In this document: positions 37,380 through 50,631 of the stretch, piece after piece | Layout: the number at the start of each line of letters is the position of its first letter | Position numbering within the stretch: the stretch's first letter is position 1 | From: Sepiola atlantica | Taxonomy: Eukaryota; Mollusca; Cephalopoda; Sepiida; Sepiolidae | Length of the DNA stretch: 64,000 nt | Assembly: GCA_963556195.1 (NCBI GenBank) | Contig: OY744525.1 | Span: 77,783,844 to 77,847,843 of the forward strand | Direction of reading: 5' to 3' | The notes under the pieces: generated by a model | The model's database searches: none | Told to the model about the DNA's origin: nothing | What the model saw: the letters and a program-made list of their open reading frames with translations, nothing else | Made by a program: the position numbers and the translations under genes

Positions 37380-39773
37380 ATGCTGAAGATTATATGCTTA
37401 ATATGTATAATCATACATATTAGCCTCTGCATAGATATTACTTATTATGTGGAAGAAGGAAGACAACCAGGTACTTATGTGGGTGATGTCACAAGTGATT
37501 CCCAAGTGATGAAGAATATTGCTGATTCTGACCACAATCTAATTGGATTCAGGCTGCTTCATAAAGGAGCTATTGTAAATTCTCCATTATTTAAAATATC
37601 AAAAAGAACTGGAAAACTTTACACAGCACAAACACTTGATGCAGAATCACTTTGTCTTTTTGAAAAGGAATGTTTTCAAATGGTGAATATTGCAGTTAGA
37701 AAATCAACAACTGTTTTCAAGTTATTAGAAATCAAAGTGATAATACAAGACATCAATGATCATCAGCCAGAGTTTCCTGATAAACAAGTAAATGTGAAAT
37801 TTGATGAAGATGTTGTCATTGGAACCAAAGTATCAATTCCAAATGCCATAGACAAAGATGTAGGGATTATTAATTCCCAAATTACTTATGAACTGAACAA
37901 TAAAAAAGATGAACCATTCATATTATCTACAATGAAGAAAGTTGATGGAACATCTGATCTGAGTATAGAATCAAAACAACTACTCAATAGAGAAATCAAA
38001 GATTCTTATACAATTCAAGTAATTGCAAAAGATGGAGGATCTCCACCAAAACAAAGTGTATTAACTGTTCACATTTCAATCACAGATGTAAATGATAATA
38101 CACCAATCTTTTCTCAAAAAGTTTACAATGTTTCTATTAATAGCAAACACAATGAAGCCAAACCTGTTGTCATATTATCTGCTAAAGATTTAGATTCTGG
38201 AGAAAATGGTAAAATAATATATCACATCACAGCTAAAACAACTGAAATCATAAGGAGGATATTTGATTTAAATGAAATTACTGGAGAACTATTTTTACAT
38301 AAAAAAGACACATTAAATAAGGAAATGATATACAAATTATATGTGGAAGCGAAAGATGGGGGTAATCCACCTCTACAGTCATTAGCAAAAGTTCTTGTAA
38401 ATGTTATGAACCAGCAAAATAAGGCTCCATCGATAGATGTGAACTTTTTCTCTACATCCAGAGAAAATACAGTTGATATTTCTGAGAACATAAAAGTTGG
38501 CAGTTTTATTGCTTATGTGAAAGTAAGTGATGAGGATGCTGGTCAGAATGGAGAGGTGAACTGTGAAATTAAACATGATAAATTTCAGCTTCAGAAAATG
38601 GGAACCCTTAAATATCAAGTTATTGTGAAAAGTCCTTTAGACCGAGAAAGAGAAGAATATCATGATATTATAATCATATGTCAAGATAAAGGATCCCCTC
38701 CATTGAAAAGTAAAAGTAAGTTCTCAGTTCAAATCATTGATGTTAATGATGTAGAACCAGTGTTTTCAAAACAATTATATAAATTCTTCATTGATGAAAA
38801 CCAGAGATCTAAAATTCCTATTGGCAGCATCAATGCTACAGATCCAGACTTGGGACTTGGAGGTAAACTGTCTTTTTCTTTACTGACCACCAATAAACAA
38901 TTTGTACCATTTCGAATCACTGAAACTGGATTAATCTCTTCAATTATGTCGTTGGACCATGAGTTTCAAGATACTTATAATTTTGAAGTATTTGTAAAAG
39001 ACAAAGGAAGTCCATCATTGAATAACACAGTGAATGTGATTGTTAAGGTGAGAGATGAAAATGATAATGCTCCATATTTCACATTTCCCAGTGTTAATCC
39101 TTATAATATGGATGTAACATATTACCCCCATCATACAAAGAACATCAGCCAGATAAAGGCATCAGACAGTGACAGTCAAGAGAATGCATTTCTAAAATAT
39201 GAAATAATCAGAGGCAATAGCAAACAGATATTCAGCATCAACCAGTACACTGGTTTGTTATGTTCAACTCATGTCCTAAGCCAACAAGATGCTGGCTCAT
39301 ATGAGCTAGAGTTTCTAGTGAAGGACAGTGGTAGCCCAGTTCTATCAGCCAGAACTACTGTATATTTGACACTGACCGTCAGCAACAAGACATCAGAAAT
39401 GTTAAATGCTGTTAACATCAAAAAAGATAACAAGATCCACCTGACTTCAGCAATTATCATTGTGTCTGTAGCAGTGACAATAGCTGTGATCATTACAGCT
39501 TCAATCTCAGTGTGTATCCTTCGCTGTTGCAATCCTCGAAGTGTTCCAGTAGCAGAAGGCGGATATGTGAGTAGTGGTCAGAGACATTTGATAAGTCCTC
39601 CTTACCCAGCAAATCCTTGGTCTAATGTTGCTCTTCCTACAAATGATGCAGCTGGTATGAGAAGAAGCAGTCAACCACCAACACCAAGAATGCAAACCCA
39701 TCCTTACTCAAGAGCTCAACAAATGCTTTCCTCTCAAATACCAAAGCCGCAGCAAGTTTCGGTTTCATCTGAG
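37380..39773 (+). CDS. PCDH-4 exon 1: protocadherin ectodomain, TM, proximal tail
   Basis: 798 residues from MLKIICLICI. Signal peptide about 1-18 (ends SLC); EC1 with C-LFEKE-C; six repeats with linkers DINDH, DVNDN, NQQNK, DVNDV, DENDN; membrane helix about 691-713; tail ends VSSE before GTATGT, unlike the SVSQ ends of PCDH-1 to -3. EC1 and EC3-EC4 resemble PCDH-2, while the EC2 entry segment (KQVNVKFDEDVVIGTKVSIP) is shared only with PCDH-6. The EC5-to-tail block is nearly invariant but has a few private changes, such as NDAAGM for SDAVGM. Joined protein: 942 residues. Confidence 0.95.
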
Positions 39774-40126
39774 GTATGTTCATTCATTTGCATTTTTTAA
39801 TATTTATTTTTTTACATTTGGTATATTATATTATATTTTATATTTATTTTAGCATCTTTATTTAAATATGTATATATATACATGTCTTAGATTTACGTCT
39901 GTATTTCTGTTTATTCTAGTTTTTAAATCTTAATTGTTTTATAAAATCTTCTATTCTTGCTCAAAATCGATTATTTATATTGAAAGTCCTACTCGGCATC
40001 TTAAACATGTAATGTTGTTATTTTAGCTCTGTAAAATATTACACTTAGACCGTTATATTTTCTGTTATAGTTTATATGTTAAACTGCTTTTATCACTTTA
40101 TAAATAATGGTTCTTATTTATTTTAG

Positions 40127-40286
40127 ATGTATAATCAAGACGTAGCACTACCATCTAATAGTAATAGAAAAGACAAAAAGACAGGCAGAATACAAGAATA
40201 TTCCAGTAGAAGTTCAATAAAATCTAACCTTGATGACAGACAAAGATGGAATGATGAAAACTCAAGACAAGCTGAGGTTGTGTCAG
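40127..40286 (+). CDS. PCDH-4 exon 2: cytoplasmic segment
   Basis: 160 nt after TTTATTTTAG; encodes MYNQDVALPSNSNRKDKKTG and RIQEYSSRSSIKSNLDDRQR, ending in phase 1 at GTCAG/GTAATA. Very close to PCDH-5 exon 2, with one codon fewer. The preceding intron (39774-40126) is AT-rich. Confidence 0.87.
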
Positions 40287-40599
40287 GTAATATACATATT
40301 TTTCTACATTTTGCTTAATGTTTTGTACTAATGTTGCTGAATATTATTAATATTACAACTTATTAATGGTTAAATACAAAATATTTTACTAAGATTCTTG
40401 CACTATAATAAGTATGAACTCAGGATATTACTGACGCGGTTAGAAACAAACATATATTCAGATTATTAGTAAAGTACAGTAAGAGGAAATAAATATTGGT
40501 GCAGCTAAAAAAAATGTTTTAAATACATTTCCTATCCATATAAATACTTAAATATTATATAACATATGAAATTAACAGTTATTAAATCATCATCATCAT

Positions 40600-41530
40600 C
40601 TAGATGTGGTAGTGTCACGGATCCTCCTGACTTTCTCACGCTATCTCGCTCTATCCTTCATTACACTTGGTAGATCTTAATAGGTGCATTGTGAGTCTTC
40701 TGTTAGTTGCTTGATGCAAGTAAGTTCTGTGCGGTCTCCTCACTGAGTCACATCTCTGTTTTAGCATCAATAAAAAACATCATTGATGATTTCATCCTTA
40801 GCCCAGCAAATCTGGTTCTTCTCTTTCTGATCAAGGCTGAGATCTGAGGAAAGTATCTGTAGAGTTGCTTTCTCATGGGGTGCTGTCTCCAGATGTTCAG
40901 ATAAGCTCTTAGCATTCTAGTGTACACACCATCAATTTTCATCTCCAATCTTTTGGTGAAAGTCCAGATGATACTTCCATATCCAAGAACTGATGCAACA
41001 ATGGCTCCAAAGAAGTCGCGTTTCATGTTGGTAAGAAGAGTTGGTTTCCAGATTGCTTTCATTTTGTCTAGTCCAGCTCAGGCCTTGCTGATTTACACTT
41101 TTAGTTCATTCTCTGTGGAATTTGCGACTTTACTACCAAGATAGGTAAACTCGTCAACATTTTTTAGACAAGTCCCACTTAGGAAAGAGATATTTCCATG
41201 TTGGTTCAGGAGAGTGTATTCTGTTTTGTTTGTGTCAACAAAAAGTCCAATGCAAGACAGTGTAGTAGGGATTCTGCTTGTTTAGTTATGTCAGCAAAAA
41301 TTGCAAGGTCATCAGCATAGCCTGCGTCAGTAATTTTCTCTGCAGGATTCTTTCTGCTTCACGCAGGTACCAATGTAAAGCCATTTTTATTCAACCTGTC
41401 GATTGACATACGGCAGATGTAGTGAAGACAGATTATAAACAGATAAGGAACTATAGTATCACTCTGAAGAACACCAGCAGTAACCTAAAAAAATTTGGTG
41501 TCTCCATCAGGTGATCACACCATAGACTGT
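40600..41530 (-). mobile_element. RTE-like non-LTR retrotransposon remnant
   Basis: Read on the - strand, frames in order resemble the C-terminal reverse transcriptase of RTE-type elements: DTIVPYLFIICLHYICRMSI, a DAGYADDLAIFA core (41300-41335), FTYLGSKVANSTENELK, and then a 104-codon frame (40748-41062) with VASVLGYGSIIWTFTKRLEM and YTRMLRAYLNIWRQHPM. Frames are interrupted, so the copy is dead. It lies in PCDH-4 intron 2. Confidence 0.65.
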
Positions 41531-42899
41531 GTTCTTCTTTACAAAATAGTTATTTAATAAAACAACAGAAAATACAATTTAATAACTTCAAATATCAAAT
41601 ACAGTATTTGAAATTGAGCAGGGGATAAGGTGTTATGGTACAGAAACATTTTAAAGGGACTAAGTGCCTCATTTAGTACAATAGGGTATTTTTGTTTTGA
41701 AATGGAAATGTAACCCTTAGACCATGATCATCTTAAATGTATTTGGCATTTTTACTAATTTCAAACAATGCTACCAAACGTGCTAGTATTTACACTGTTA
41801 AACTTTCTTTTGAAACAGGGGGGGGGACGACATCGAGATTTACAGCCAGTTAAGGGACACTAGTTTGCTATTTATAGATTAATCGCTAGAGAAGATAGTT
41901 GAAACTCAAAATTAAGGAAAATGAGGAAAAAATAAAAAATAAAATTAAATAAATAAAAAATAAAATAAATACATAAATAAGAAAAGGAAAGAAAAAAAAA
42001 AAAGAAAGTTTAATGACCAATGTTTGTTTTGTACCCTGTGAATAATCATAGTTGTTCACAGAGCTGTAGCAACATTTGTCTCCCCTTTTCAGATGTATAA
42101 TATCATCTAGTAAGTCAAGATAGCTTGTAGTTAATATGAGCTTAGAGATTGCTAGAAAACAGACGTCCATCTCTATCTATTTCCTTAAATGTTAGTGATG
42201 AATAAGTTAGTATTTAGCAGATTAATTAGGACTCACTAAATCGAAAAATGTCCACTTGACACATATAAAAAGATCTCCCCCATCCTTTCTTGCAGCCCCC
42301 ACCTCACCCCGACTAATCTTCTTCATCCATTTGTTCTCTCACTGATGAAGATGCAACTTATGTTTGGATAAAGGGAAAAATAAAATTAAAAAATCTCCAT
42401 AAAATTATTTTATCAAAAAGCCAGTGGCTTGTTTCTGCTTAAACAAAATATTAATTGTTACTTAGAAATTAGATTTCACAAGACAATCTTGTCTCCGATT
42501 ATTTTACATTTTAATAACCATATTGCCTTTATGATCATTCTGATCAAGATATCAACTCTGAGTATCTTCACCATGGGAGGTTTATCAATCAGTTTCAGTT
42601 ACCAGGACTGGGAACCCAAGTGTGAGAAGAGGTAGAAAAAAAAAAAAAGCTTTGGGAATTTCTTAATTTCATTAATACTAATAATGCATCACTTGTTAAT
42701 CTATATCATAAGTTAAATCTATAGGATTATTTTATAATTTTCTATCCTATTTTTTAACTCTATTTTCACATTACGCTTACCTGAACTCACTATTTGATCT
42801 AATCATGCAATAAAACATTGATGCAGGGCAATTGCTGTTATAGAAGAAGGCAAGAACTACTCAAAATATTCCTTGAACTGGTTTTCCTAAAAAGATTTC
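41531..42899. other. PCDH-4 intron 2, middle part
   Basis: AT-rich DNA with A-rich and G-run low-complexity patches (41818-41826, 41985-42004). No coding region or named repeat is recognised. Confidence 0.45.
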
Positions 42900-43690
42900 C
42901 TAAAGGGTTATAAGGAAAATGAAGAAGAAAGTCAAAGAAACTCCTATTACGGCTCATCTGGAGATTAAAGATGTATTCATGGCTGCAGGAACTTCTATCA
43001 GCAATGAACTACACAGGTATGACCTTATGTGGGATTGTCAAAAAAAAAAATGCTATACTAAAGAAAAAAGTATAGAGAGGCTTGATAGAGGTTCGGCCAC
43101 GAATATTTAGATAAACAAAAAGAGTTTGGGGATAATATAATTTAGTCAGATAAAACAAAAATTAAATTATTTGGAAAAATTTAAACTTATTAGATGCAGT
43201 GGGAAGACGGATCCAGCTATTATCCAAAGGATACCATCCTTAGTGTAAAATTTGGTGGTGAAAGCATCATGGTATGGAGGCGGGTTTCTTTTCATAGTAC
43301 TGCAGCAATTCAGATGATAGAAGGTACTATGAATAGAGCGATGTATCGCAGTATTTTAGAAAAAAAATTGTTCACCTCTACCCAACAGTTGAGCTCACTT
43401 TTAATAATATAGTGGTCTAAAACATACTGCTCTTAAATAAACTTGCTTAAGAATGGTTTACTAAGAATAAGATGAGCGTACTACAATGGCCTACTCAAAT
43501 GGTAGATCTGAATCCAACTGAAAATTCAAATTAATTTAGCCTGAGAAACATAGTTGAATTAAAAATTTATACAGAACTGTAGGCTAAAATTTTGGCAAGA
43601 AGTTGCAAAGAGCTTGTAGACAATTATGACAAGCATCTCCGGCTTATTATGACCAACAATGGCCTGACGACTAAGTATTAAGTTATGAAA
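42900..43690 (+). mobile_element. Decayed Tc1-like transposase
   Basis: Fragments in order match a Tc1 DDE transposase: a SDKTKIKLF-type start near 43146, FGGESIMVWRRVSF near 43251, an intermediate NRAMYRSILE segment, and WPTQMVDLNPTENS near 43489 (typical form PQSPDLNPIEN). Several frameshifts and stops separate them. Inverted ends were not found. Confidence 0.6.
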
Positions 43691-44660
43691 ACTGATTTGT
43701 ATGAATATTTTTACTAATTTAAAAATTAAATTTTTTAAATGTTGTTGCATTTTGGTTCATTTATTTAATAATTGTTACTTGCATGACAATATCCATGTTT
43801 GATGTAATTTTTAAGTATGTGGATAGGAAATTTATGAAAATATAATTTTTGCAGATGAAGGAACATTTATCCCTCACTATAGATTTATTTACATTTGTTA
43901 ACTTATTAGAAGCAGTGGATTATTAACTAATAAAAATACACATGTAAATTGTTCATAATACATATGAAGTTATTAATCGGAAAGAACCTATCCTTTTGTC
44001 GTTGTTCGTTAGTCTGTTCATCTTCTAATTCTGTCAAAATTGGTTAATTTACTTTTCATGAATATTATATGATCATGAGCACAGAAACCGACTGAGCTTT
44101 TTTTTCAGGAAAGGTCTGATTTGTCCTCCAAAGGGTTAAAATGTGTCAAAACTGTGCATTTTTGGCACACAAATCCCCCCCTCCCCCGAGACTTATTTGT
44201 TATTTATATAAATCAAATACTGGTGACCCCATAAAAACTCTGGTTTGTTTTTTATGAAGACTTAAAATGTCCACCAAATTGGATAAATTACAATCTTTTT
44301 ACAAATATCTAAAATTACGCTCATTAGCTTTTTACTCAAATCGACCAATAGTGTGACTAATGATTATTTATATGATTCAAGTACTCATAACTCGAGGAAA
44401 TTATTGGTTTGCCCCTCATGGACAAAAAGAATTTTTTAAATTCTTGCAATTATAAGAAATTTCCTTCATTATTTTTATTATTTTATAAAATATACCAAAA
44501 TTTGTGATCAATGATTCTTTATATAAATCAGACACTGGTGATCCTAGAGAAAATATGGTTTTCCATTCAAATAGAGTGAAAATCGCCAAGCATTGGAAAA
44601 ATTTGCAATTTTTGGCAAATATCTAAACATCCATTTTTTATTAAACTTTTGTTCACCCCA
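43691..44660. other. PCDH-4 intron 2, unassigned
   Basis: AT-rich with a diverged internal repeat: AAATCAAATACTGGTGACCC near 44212 and AAATCAGACACTGGTGATCC near 44525. Related wording recurs near 47400. Unidentified repeat family. Confidence 0.4.
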
Positions 44661-46400
44661 AACCAGGCATATTGCAACTGAAGCATAAGGGGCTACTGTG
44701 ACAGGAGCAAGATTTATAGTGATGTCAACCTGGGTGTAGACTTGGGCAGCAAGATGTTAATACACATTACATTTAAATTTCTGCATGTTGATACGGTTGG
44801 GGAAACAGAGAGCAGGGAGGGAATTCAAAGGCAAGCTATTCAAGGAAAGAAGGTATTAGAGTAGAAAATCTTCCAGTATCTTGAGACCTCTACAGAGAAG
44901 GGGTGTGGTTTTGCTGCTAGTGGGGTGGGTCTGGGCTATTTACGCTGAGGGGGTACAAGAGCAGTAAGTTCGTCCAATCACATTCTGTGGAAGTACTTGT
45001 AAAACAAGTACAAAAATGCAACACTGCGGCAATGTGACAGAAGTTGGATCTTGGCAGCGAGTGTGGGACGTATTAGATTAAAAATTCTTTTATGCACCCT
45101 GTCCAAGAGGGAGAGGCTAGTGGTACAGCTTAATGTGGCAACAATACTCCATGCACCGGTGAATAGTGGTTTTATAGAAATATAGAAAACTGACAGGTGT
45201 GAGAAATTTTCTAGCTTACCTTCATTGTGGCAAACTTGTCAGCATCTTCTATGTACTTATTCCATTTCATGTGCGCAAGAATGTCAGGCTGAGGAGTTTA
45301 AACGTTGAACTCTCGGGAAGGGTGCTATTAACCATGACAATCGGTGATCGTAAAGGTTTCTTATAGTTGTTAAAGGAAAGGAGCTTTGTCTTGATAGCAT
45401 TAAATATGACCATGCATTTTTGGACCTATTCTACTATAGACTGGAGGTCATTTTCCAAGGATTCAGCTATTGACTTGCTTGTGTGGACATTCGATTTGCC
45501 CTCATGCTAGGAATAGAGCATGGTGTCATCAGCAAATACATCGATCTCAGGCACGATTGCATCAAGGAGGTCGTTTATGTAGATTAAGAATAATATATGT
45601 CCAAGTATCGACCCCTGATGTGATGTTGTTTGGATGTACGGCTATCGAGAACTACCTGGATATTTTTCTTAGCTAAGAAAAATCTGATTATATTAAATAT
45701 TTGTTCAATAATACTGGGCAAGTTCATTTTCCTGAAAAAACTTTTGTGCCAGACCTTAACAAAGGCCTTGGAGATATCTAACAATGCCACCCTAGTTTCA
45801 ACTAACAATGTGCAGTATGTATGTTCAGAGATGACTGTTAGGATTTCTGCAGTAGAACATGATTGCCTAAATCCATACTGTTGGCCAGAGAGAAGTTTGC
45901 CATTTTCGAGGTGATGAACTATCACTAGATTGAATAATGAATCTTTTAACGAAAAATGAGAGGAGACTTATGGGGTGAGAATTTTGCGGGTTAGTTCTTT
46001 CGCCAGAGTTCTTGAAAACTGATATCAGAGAGAGACTTTTCCAACTATCAGAAAAGCAAGATTCTACAAGGCATTTATAATAGAATTTGAAGAGGATAGG
46101 GTCCAACTCAGCAGAGCATTTCTTTATTACTATAGCAGGGATAAGATCTGTTCCAGATGCTTTGGGGGTGTCGAGGTTTTTAATGTAGCCAGAATATGGA
46201 AAGTGGTGATGATCAGATCATCTAGTACGGTTTATGTCTGTAGTAGAAAATTAGTGACGGAGTGGTTTGCGGAGTCCAGGTGAAGTTATGGCGGGTGGCC
46301 CGAACAAAGGTTAAGAGGTGCCTTTATGGTGGTATGTTCTTCCAACGCTTGGGGCGCCATTTTTATTTGGGGATCCAACATGGTATGGTGCGTTTATATT
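44661..46400 (-). mobile_element. Jockey/CR1-like non-LTR retrotransposon remnant
   Basis: On the - strand two frames give reverse transcriptase pieces. 45867-46106 has KSLSLISVFKNSGERTNPQN then HPISLLSFFVK (finger/palm start). 45584-45925 has GQQYGFRQSCSTAEILTVIS and VALLDISKAFVKVWHKSFFR, the first catalytic Asp region (D-I-S-K-A-F). They are separated by frameshifts. Downstream decayed matches continue toward 44700. Non-functional. Confidence 0.6.
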
Positions 46401-47632
46401 AGAGGGGCCTTGATTAATAAAAGGTTTTTAATTCTTATCTTATTGGGATAAATATTGTTATTCGGGTCACAAATCATTTTGAAAGGAAATATTATTAAGA
46501 GCTTATAATTGGTGTTTACTTAGCGATTTGTGACCTATTTGCGTTACGCACAGAATGTAAAATATAAAATTATTCATCCACGTGTGAAACCAAAATTAAC
46601 AGAGTAAACAAAAGGGAAGAAACAAAACATTATTATTGGAACGACGAAGGAAAGGAAATGATAAAAGACAATAATAGCATTTACTAAAATAACATTTACA
46701 CAAAAACAATTTATTTTTGGATAATAAAACTCGAGTTTGTCGCACAAGCGAAATGTTCAGTTTGTTACACGAGTGAAATGTTCGCTGGAAAGTTCGTGTT
46801 TGTATGAATGCGTGTGTATGTTAGAGCGTGGTTGATGTAAAGTTATGTATGTATATTTTTGGCTATTGTAATGTGTATGTGTATGTGTATGGGTAAGAGT
46901 TCTTTGTTCATGGTGATGGGAAATGGAAGATGTTACCTTCTTTTTGACTTGCGCCCCTTTGAGCCGTTATCGCCTGGACCAAAAGGGGGAAAAAGAGAGA
47001 TTGCGACTTGTTGCTTCAAAACTGGCGTATCGTGTTTGGATTAGCCGAAGTTTTCGGTCAGCATTTTTAATGAGATTTCCTCTTCTTCTATCTCAGAGAT
47101 GAAGAAAGGGTTGGTCAACACAGAGAGAAGAAAAAGGGGTTCGAATGAACACCATTTGCCTTCTCGCATTGCTTTTTTGAGATCGCTACAGACTTTAGAG
47201 CAAACTGCTGAGCAAGCAGTTCAACCTTCTCTGTTGCTGTTGAAGTGACTTCATGGTGGTTAGTGGAGAAATTGTTGATTGCACATTGTTCACCCCACTA
47301 ATATAGATTTTCCAAAAATCGCGAGTTCCTAATTTTTGTGACACAATGCAATATTAATTTTTCACCAAATTTACCATAAATTTCTGATAAATAATTATCT
47401 ACATGATTCAAGTACTTATGATCAGAGGAAACTTTAGGGAGATAAAATATATGCCCCACCCGCTAAAAAATGGTTAAAAATTTCAATATTTTACGAAGAT
47501 ATAATACTTAAGTATTAGTTTTCCCCAAAAATCAACCAAAAGTTATGAAAAATGTTTATTCAAGTAGTAGTAATTGCAGTGGAGTTTTTTTTTTACTTGT
47601 TAAATGTAATAGTTTTCTCATTTTTATAGTTA
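46401..47632. other. PCDH-4 intron 2, right unassigned part
   Basis: Less AT-rich than its surroundings around 46850-47250, which suggests transposon-derived DNA, but no domain is recognised. TGTGACCTATTTGCGTT at 46527 also occurs at 10077, so it is repetitive. Confidence 0.4.
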
Positions 47633-48278
47633 ATTAACTTTTAGGGTTAACTCAAGGATAAACACAACATTGATTCAATGAGAAAGGGTATAAGTAAAAC
47701 TATATTAATTGAAAAACATTTCAGTCGTTATAGTCTTTAACCTCCTTGAGGCACAGCCACCATTTTCGAGAATCAATTAGGAACCATGTGTACTCCTGTC
47801 CCAAGTCCTTAACATTTTTATTGTTATCTTTAACTTCGATAATTTTTTTATAAATAAACTAAAATAAAGTAAAACGTTGTATTTCCTTTTTTTTTTAATG
47901 TCAAGCACAAATGCAGATCCCCATGACAATGTTGTACCGTCTTTTATCAAAATGAAATATTTCTAAAATTCTAAGAGGAGTTTGTGAACAAACAAACAAA
48001 CAAACAAACAGAAACTACAGCTTTATATATATACAGATATAATAGATATGTTTTCAAGTAAAGATCCCTCTGCTAATTTTGCTCAACCTTTCGTATTGCG
48101 AGTATCATGGATAGATAATTATTTACATTTGCTACTGAAAATGTATTTCTGCAATTGAAATAAATAGTATTTAATAGTAAAAATAAACTCATCAATTGTT
48201 CATATTAGATATGAGTTTTTTTATGTTTATAGTTTTCTAATTTTTATAGTTAATTAATTTTTATTTTATATTTTACAG
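47633..48278 (+). repeat. Duplicated intron 2 segment, copy in PCDH-4
   Basis: About 640 bp nearly identical to 58100-58744 in PCDH-5 intron 2, beginning TAACTTTTAGGGTT and running to the exon 3 acceptor. It includes a repeat tail AACAAACAAACAGAAACTAC that is longer here (near 47990-48016) than in the PCDH-5 copy. The left boundary lies inside the transposon copy, so this marks a duplication breakpoint. Confidence 0.8.
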
Positions 48279-48553
48279 ATGTATATCCTTCCCAATACTG
48301 TAATCCTCCTCCTTCACAAACAGACCAACATCAAACATCAGAAATCAGGCCGTTGGGACAGACTGTCAACTATCCTAGTGATACTACAATAGTAGCCAGA
48401 GGATTTTATACACCTTACATGAATGAAAACAGCCCTAATACAGATACCAATAGCAGTTACTCTTCTAATAGACATTTACAATCAAGAAATATCTCTACAA
48501 GTGGTAGTCAAACTTCAATCAATAGACCATTGCCTCCTGTACCAAATATCTAA
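48279..48553 (+). CDS. PCDH-4 exon 3: C-terminal tail
   Basis: Acceptor TATTTTACAG; encodes (D)VYPSQYCNPPPSQ, NYPSDTTIVARGFYTPYMNE and the end RPLPPVPNI, TAA at 48551-48553. From the ATG-like GLGQ region to the stop the protein is the same as PCDH-5 exon 3. The last two residues (NI) differ from the single H or Q of the other genes. Confidence 0.9.
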
Positions 48554-49162
48554 ATCAATGTCAGGAATATTTTATCATCCTTATTTTTAGTTTAGACATT
48601 TAAAAAATAAAAATAAAATATAACTAACATTTTTAATAATTAATAAATTAATAGAAATAAGTAAACACCATTAAAATAATTACATTACTACTCACTTATA
48701 GAAATCAGTTATTATTTGTTTGTTTAAACTTCATTGATTTATGAATTTAAGTATTCAAAATAATTATTAAATTGTTATTTTAATATAGGAAATTTTGAAA
48801 TTCTATATTTTAAATTTGGGAAAAAATATACAACTTCACTGGAGTTATATTTTTATGATTTTTTCTAATAGACTTTAAAGCATGATGAAATAAATATATT
48901 TTATTTAAATGCAAATTAATTAATATATTACATAAATATTAAAAATATAAAGTTAATTAAAAAAAAAATTTCTGTATATATAATTGAACACAAATGAAAC
49001 TGTTTAAAATTATCAGTTTACCCTTGCTTTAAATTATCAAAAAATAAACTACTAAATAAATACTTATATTAAATTCTACTGCTATAAACTTACTCAGATA
49101 TTAAGCATTAAATCAGCATTAAAATATTAAAAGTTAGAATATTATGTTTCTATGTTATTTTA
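48554..49162. other. Intergenic DNA between PCDH-4 and PCDH-5
   Basis: AT-rich and alignable with 59020-59636, with many indels. No gene. Confidence 0.5.
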
Positions 49163-49217
49163 GATAGAAAGATAAGCACAAAATAGAAAGGAAGAATAGA
49201 ATATTGCATTTTGGGAG
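49163..49217 (+). promoter_or_regulatory. Upstream conserved block, PCDH-5
   Basis: GATAGAAAGATAAGCACAAA...GGAAGAATAG then TATTGCATTTTGGGAG. The reverse strand gives CTCCCAAAATGCAATA, the best match in the window to the Staf/ZNF143 core. Confidence 0.5.
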
Positions 49218-49422
49218 TTCATTTTGATTTTTTAATAATTTTAAATAATTGATATTCGTCTCAATTTCTGTTCATATTTTTACTTATGTGTATTAAGAAA
49301 TAAATTTAAATAGAAAAATATTTCTAAGTATATAAACTAGTTATGTTCATCCAAAAAGAGGCTATTTCCTGATTTAACGTTTTATGAGAGAGGGTGGGGG
49401 TAGAAAGGGAGAGAAATAAACT

Positions 49423-49466
49423 GCAGCAGCCATTATACAGACGGCACACTACTCAGGACTGCTGTA
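49423..49466 (+). promoter_or_regulatory. Conserved protocadherin promoter element, PCDH-5
   Basis: GCAGCAGCCATTATACAGAC then GGCACACTACTCAGGACTGC. Near-identical to PCDH-6. A GAGGGTGGGGGTAGAAAGGG stretch lies about 15-35 bp upstream, also shared with PCDH-6. Confidence 0.65.
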
Positions 49467-49570
49467 ACTTGAAGCACAAAACGTACCACCATAATGTTAG
49501 AATATAGAAACATCATATATACTCCAGTTAATATAGATGAAATTTGAAGGGAACAGATTTAAGAACAAAG
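49467..49570 (+). other. PCDH-5 non-coding leader exon (start uncertain)
   Basis: Contains ACTCCAGTTAATATAG and ATTTGAAGGGAACAG, ending AGAACAAAG before GTAATT. Leader intron 49571-50578 aligns in part with that of PCDH-6 (for example TATCCTTCTTATA at 50109 and 60227) and holds nothing else. Confidence 0.55.
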
Positions 49571-50631
49571 GTAATTTTCTCATTGTTATTTCTTGCATTC
49601 ACTGGCTTTTTATTATTTGTAATGCTAACTTTCTATTTCTCATTGTTGTTCTAGCCATTGTTTAATGAAATACATAAAAAGATAAATATTTAACAAAGCT
49701 TTATTTATCATTCTCAATTTCGTAAAAGTATACCAGTTTCCTTATCTTTCTATTATAGATACTTGTAAAAATATATGAAGATTATATAATTTTAATGATT
49801 ATTTATATTTAAAGAGTTTAAATGCAAAACGAGATAAATGCATTTGAACACTTTACCACACCTCAAAACAATGTTTGGCATCATATGATAGTGGCATAAT
49901 TTTTTTTGTTGCTTTTAATCAAAATAAGCTTTTCATGATGTCTGGATTTGATATATTCGTCATTTTATTGTTTAATTTAAAGAAAATGGATTTATCACAT
50001 TTTGCAGTTGAACTCTTCATTTCCAGAATAATTTATAAATACTCATTTTATTAATATCTATATTATCAATATTGGATTTTCTAAATATTGCAGAATGATA
50101 CCAACTTACATATCCTTCTTATAACGATATAACAAGATTATATAATTATTAAAATTTATACAAATTTGAAGAATTCTTCATCTATGGTGTTTCTTATTTA
50201 CTTCTAAAGAACTCTCATTCTTTATATCATCAATATTGGTTTTACCATTTTAATTTACTCTAGATAAACATTTATGGGTGATGCATTTCATAAGTATTCG
50301 TAAAATATTGAAACCAAAACAATATTTAAAACTTGTTAATATATTTTTTGTTTTAAGAAATTGAGAATGATATTTGTAATTGCATATCACCAAGAAACAA
50401 AAAGTATGTATCAGTTACATTAAATATTCAAAACTATCAATAAATATAATCTCAAAACGTTTTGCAATTATTCATAATAATTTTTTATATTAGAATTCAT
50501 ATAATTTTTGTTTGTTTTTAAATAAAAAATATAGGGTAGTTTACTTTCTTTAAACAAGGTTTTAATTTACCATTTCAGAAAATATTCACAGTACATCATT
50601 TGATCATCAAAAAAACAGTTTATTCAAAAGG

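Noticed and set aside
46859..47044. 61-codon ORF in PCDH-4 intron 2
   Set aside because: Starts in a TG-repeat stretch, no domain seen, and lies in transposon-derived DNA.
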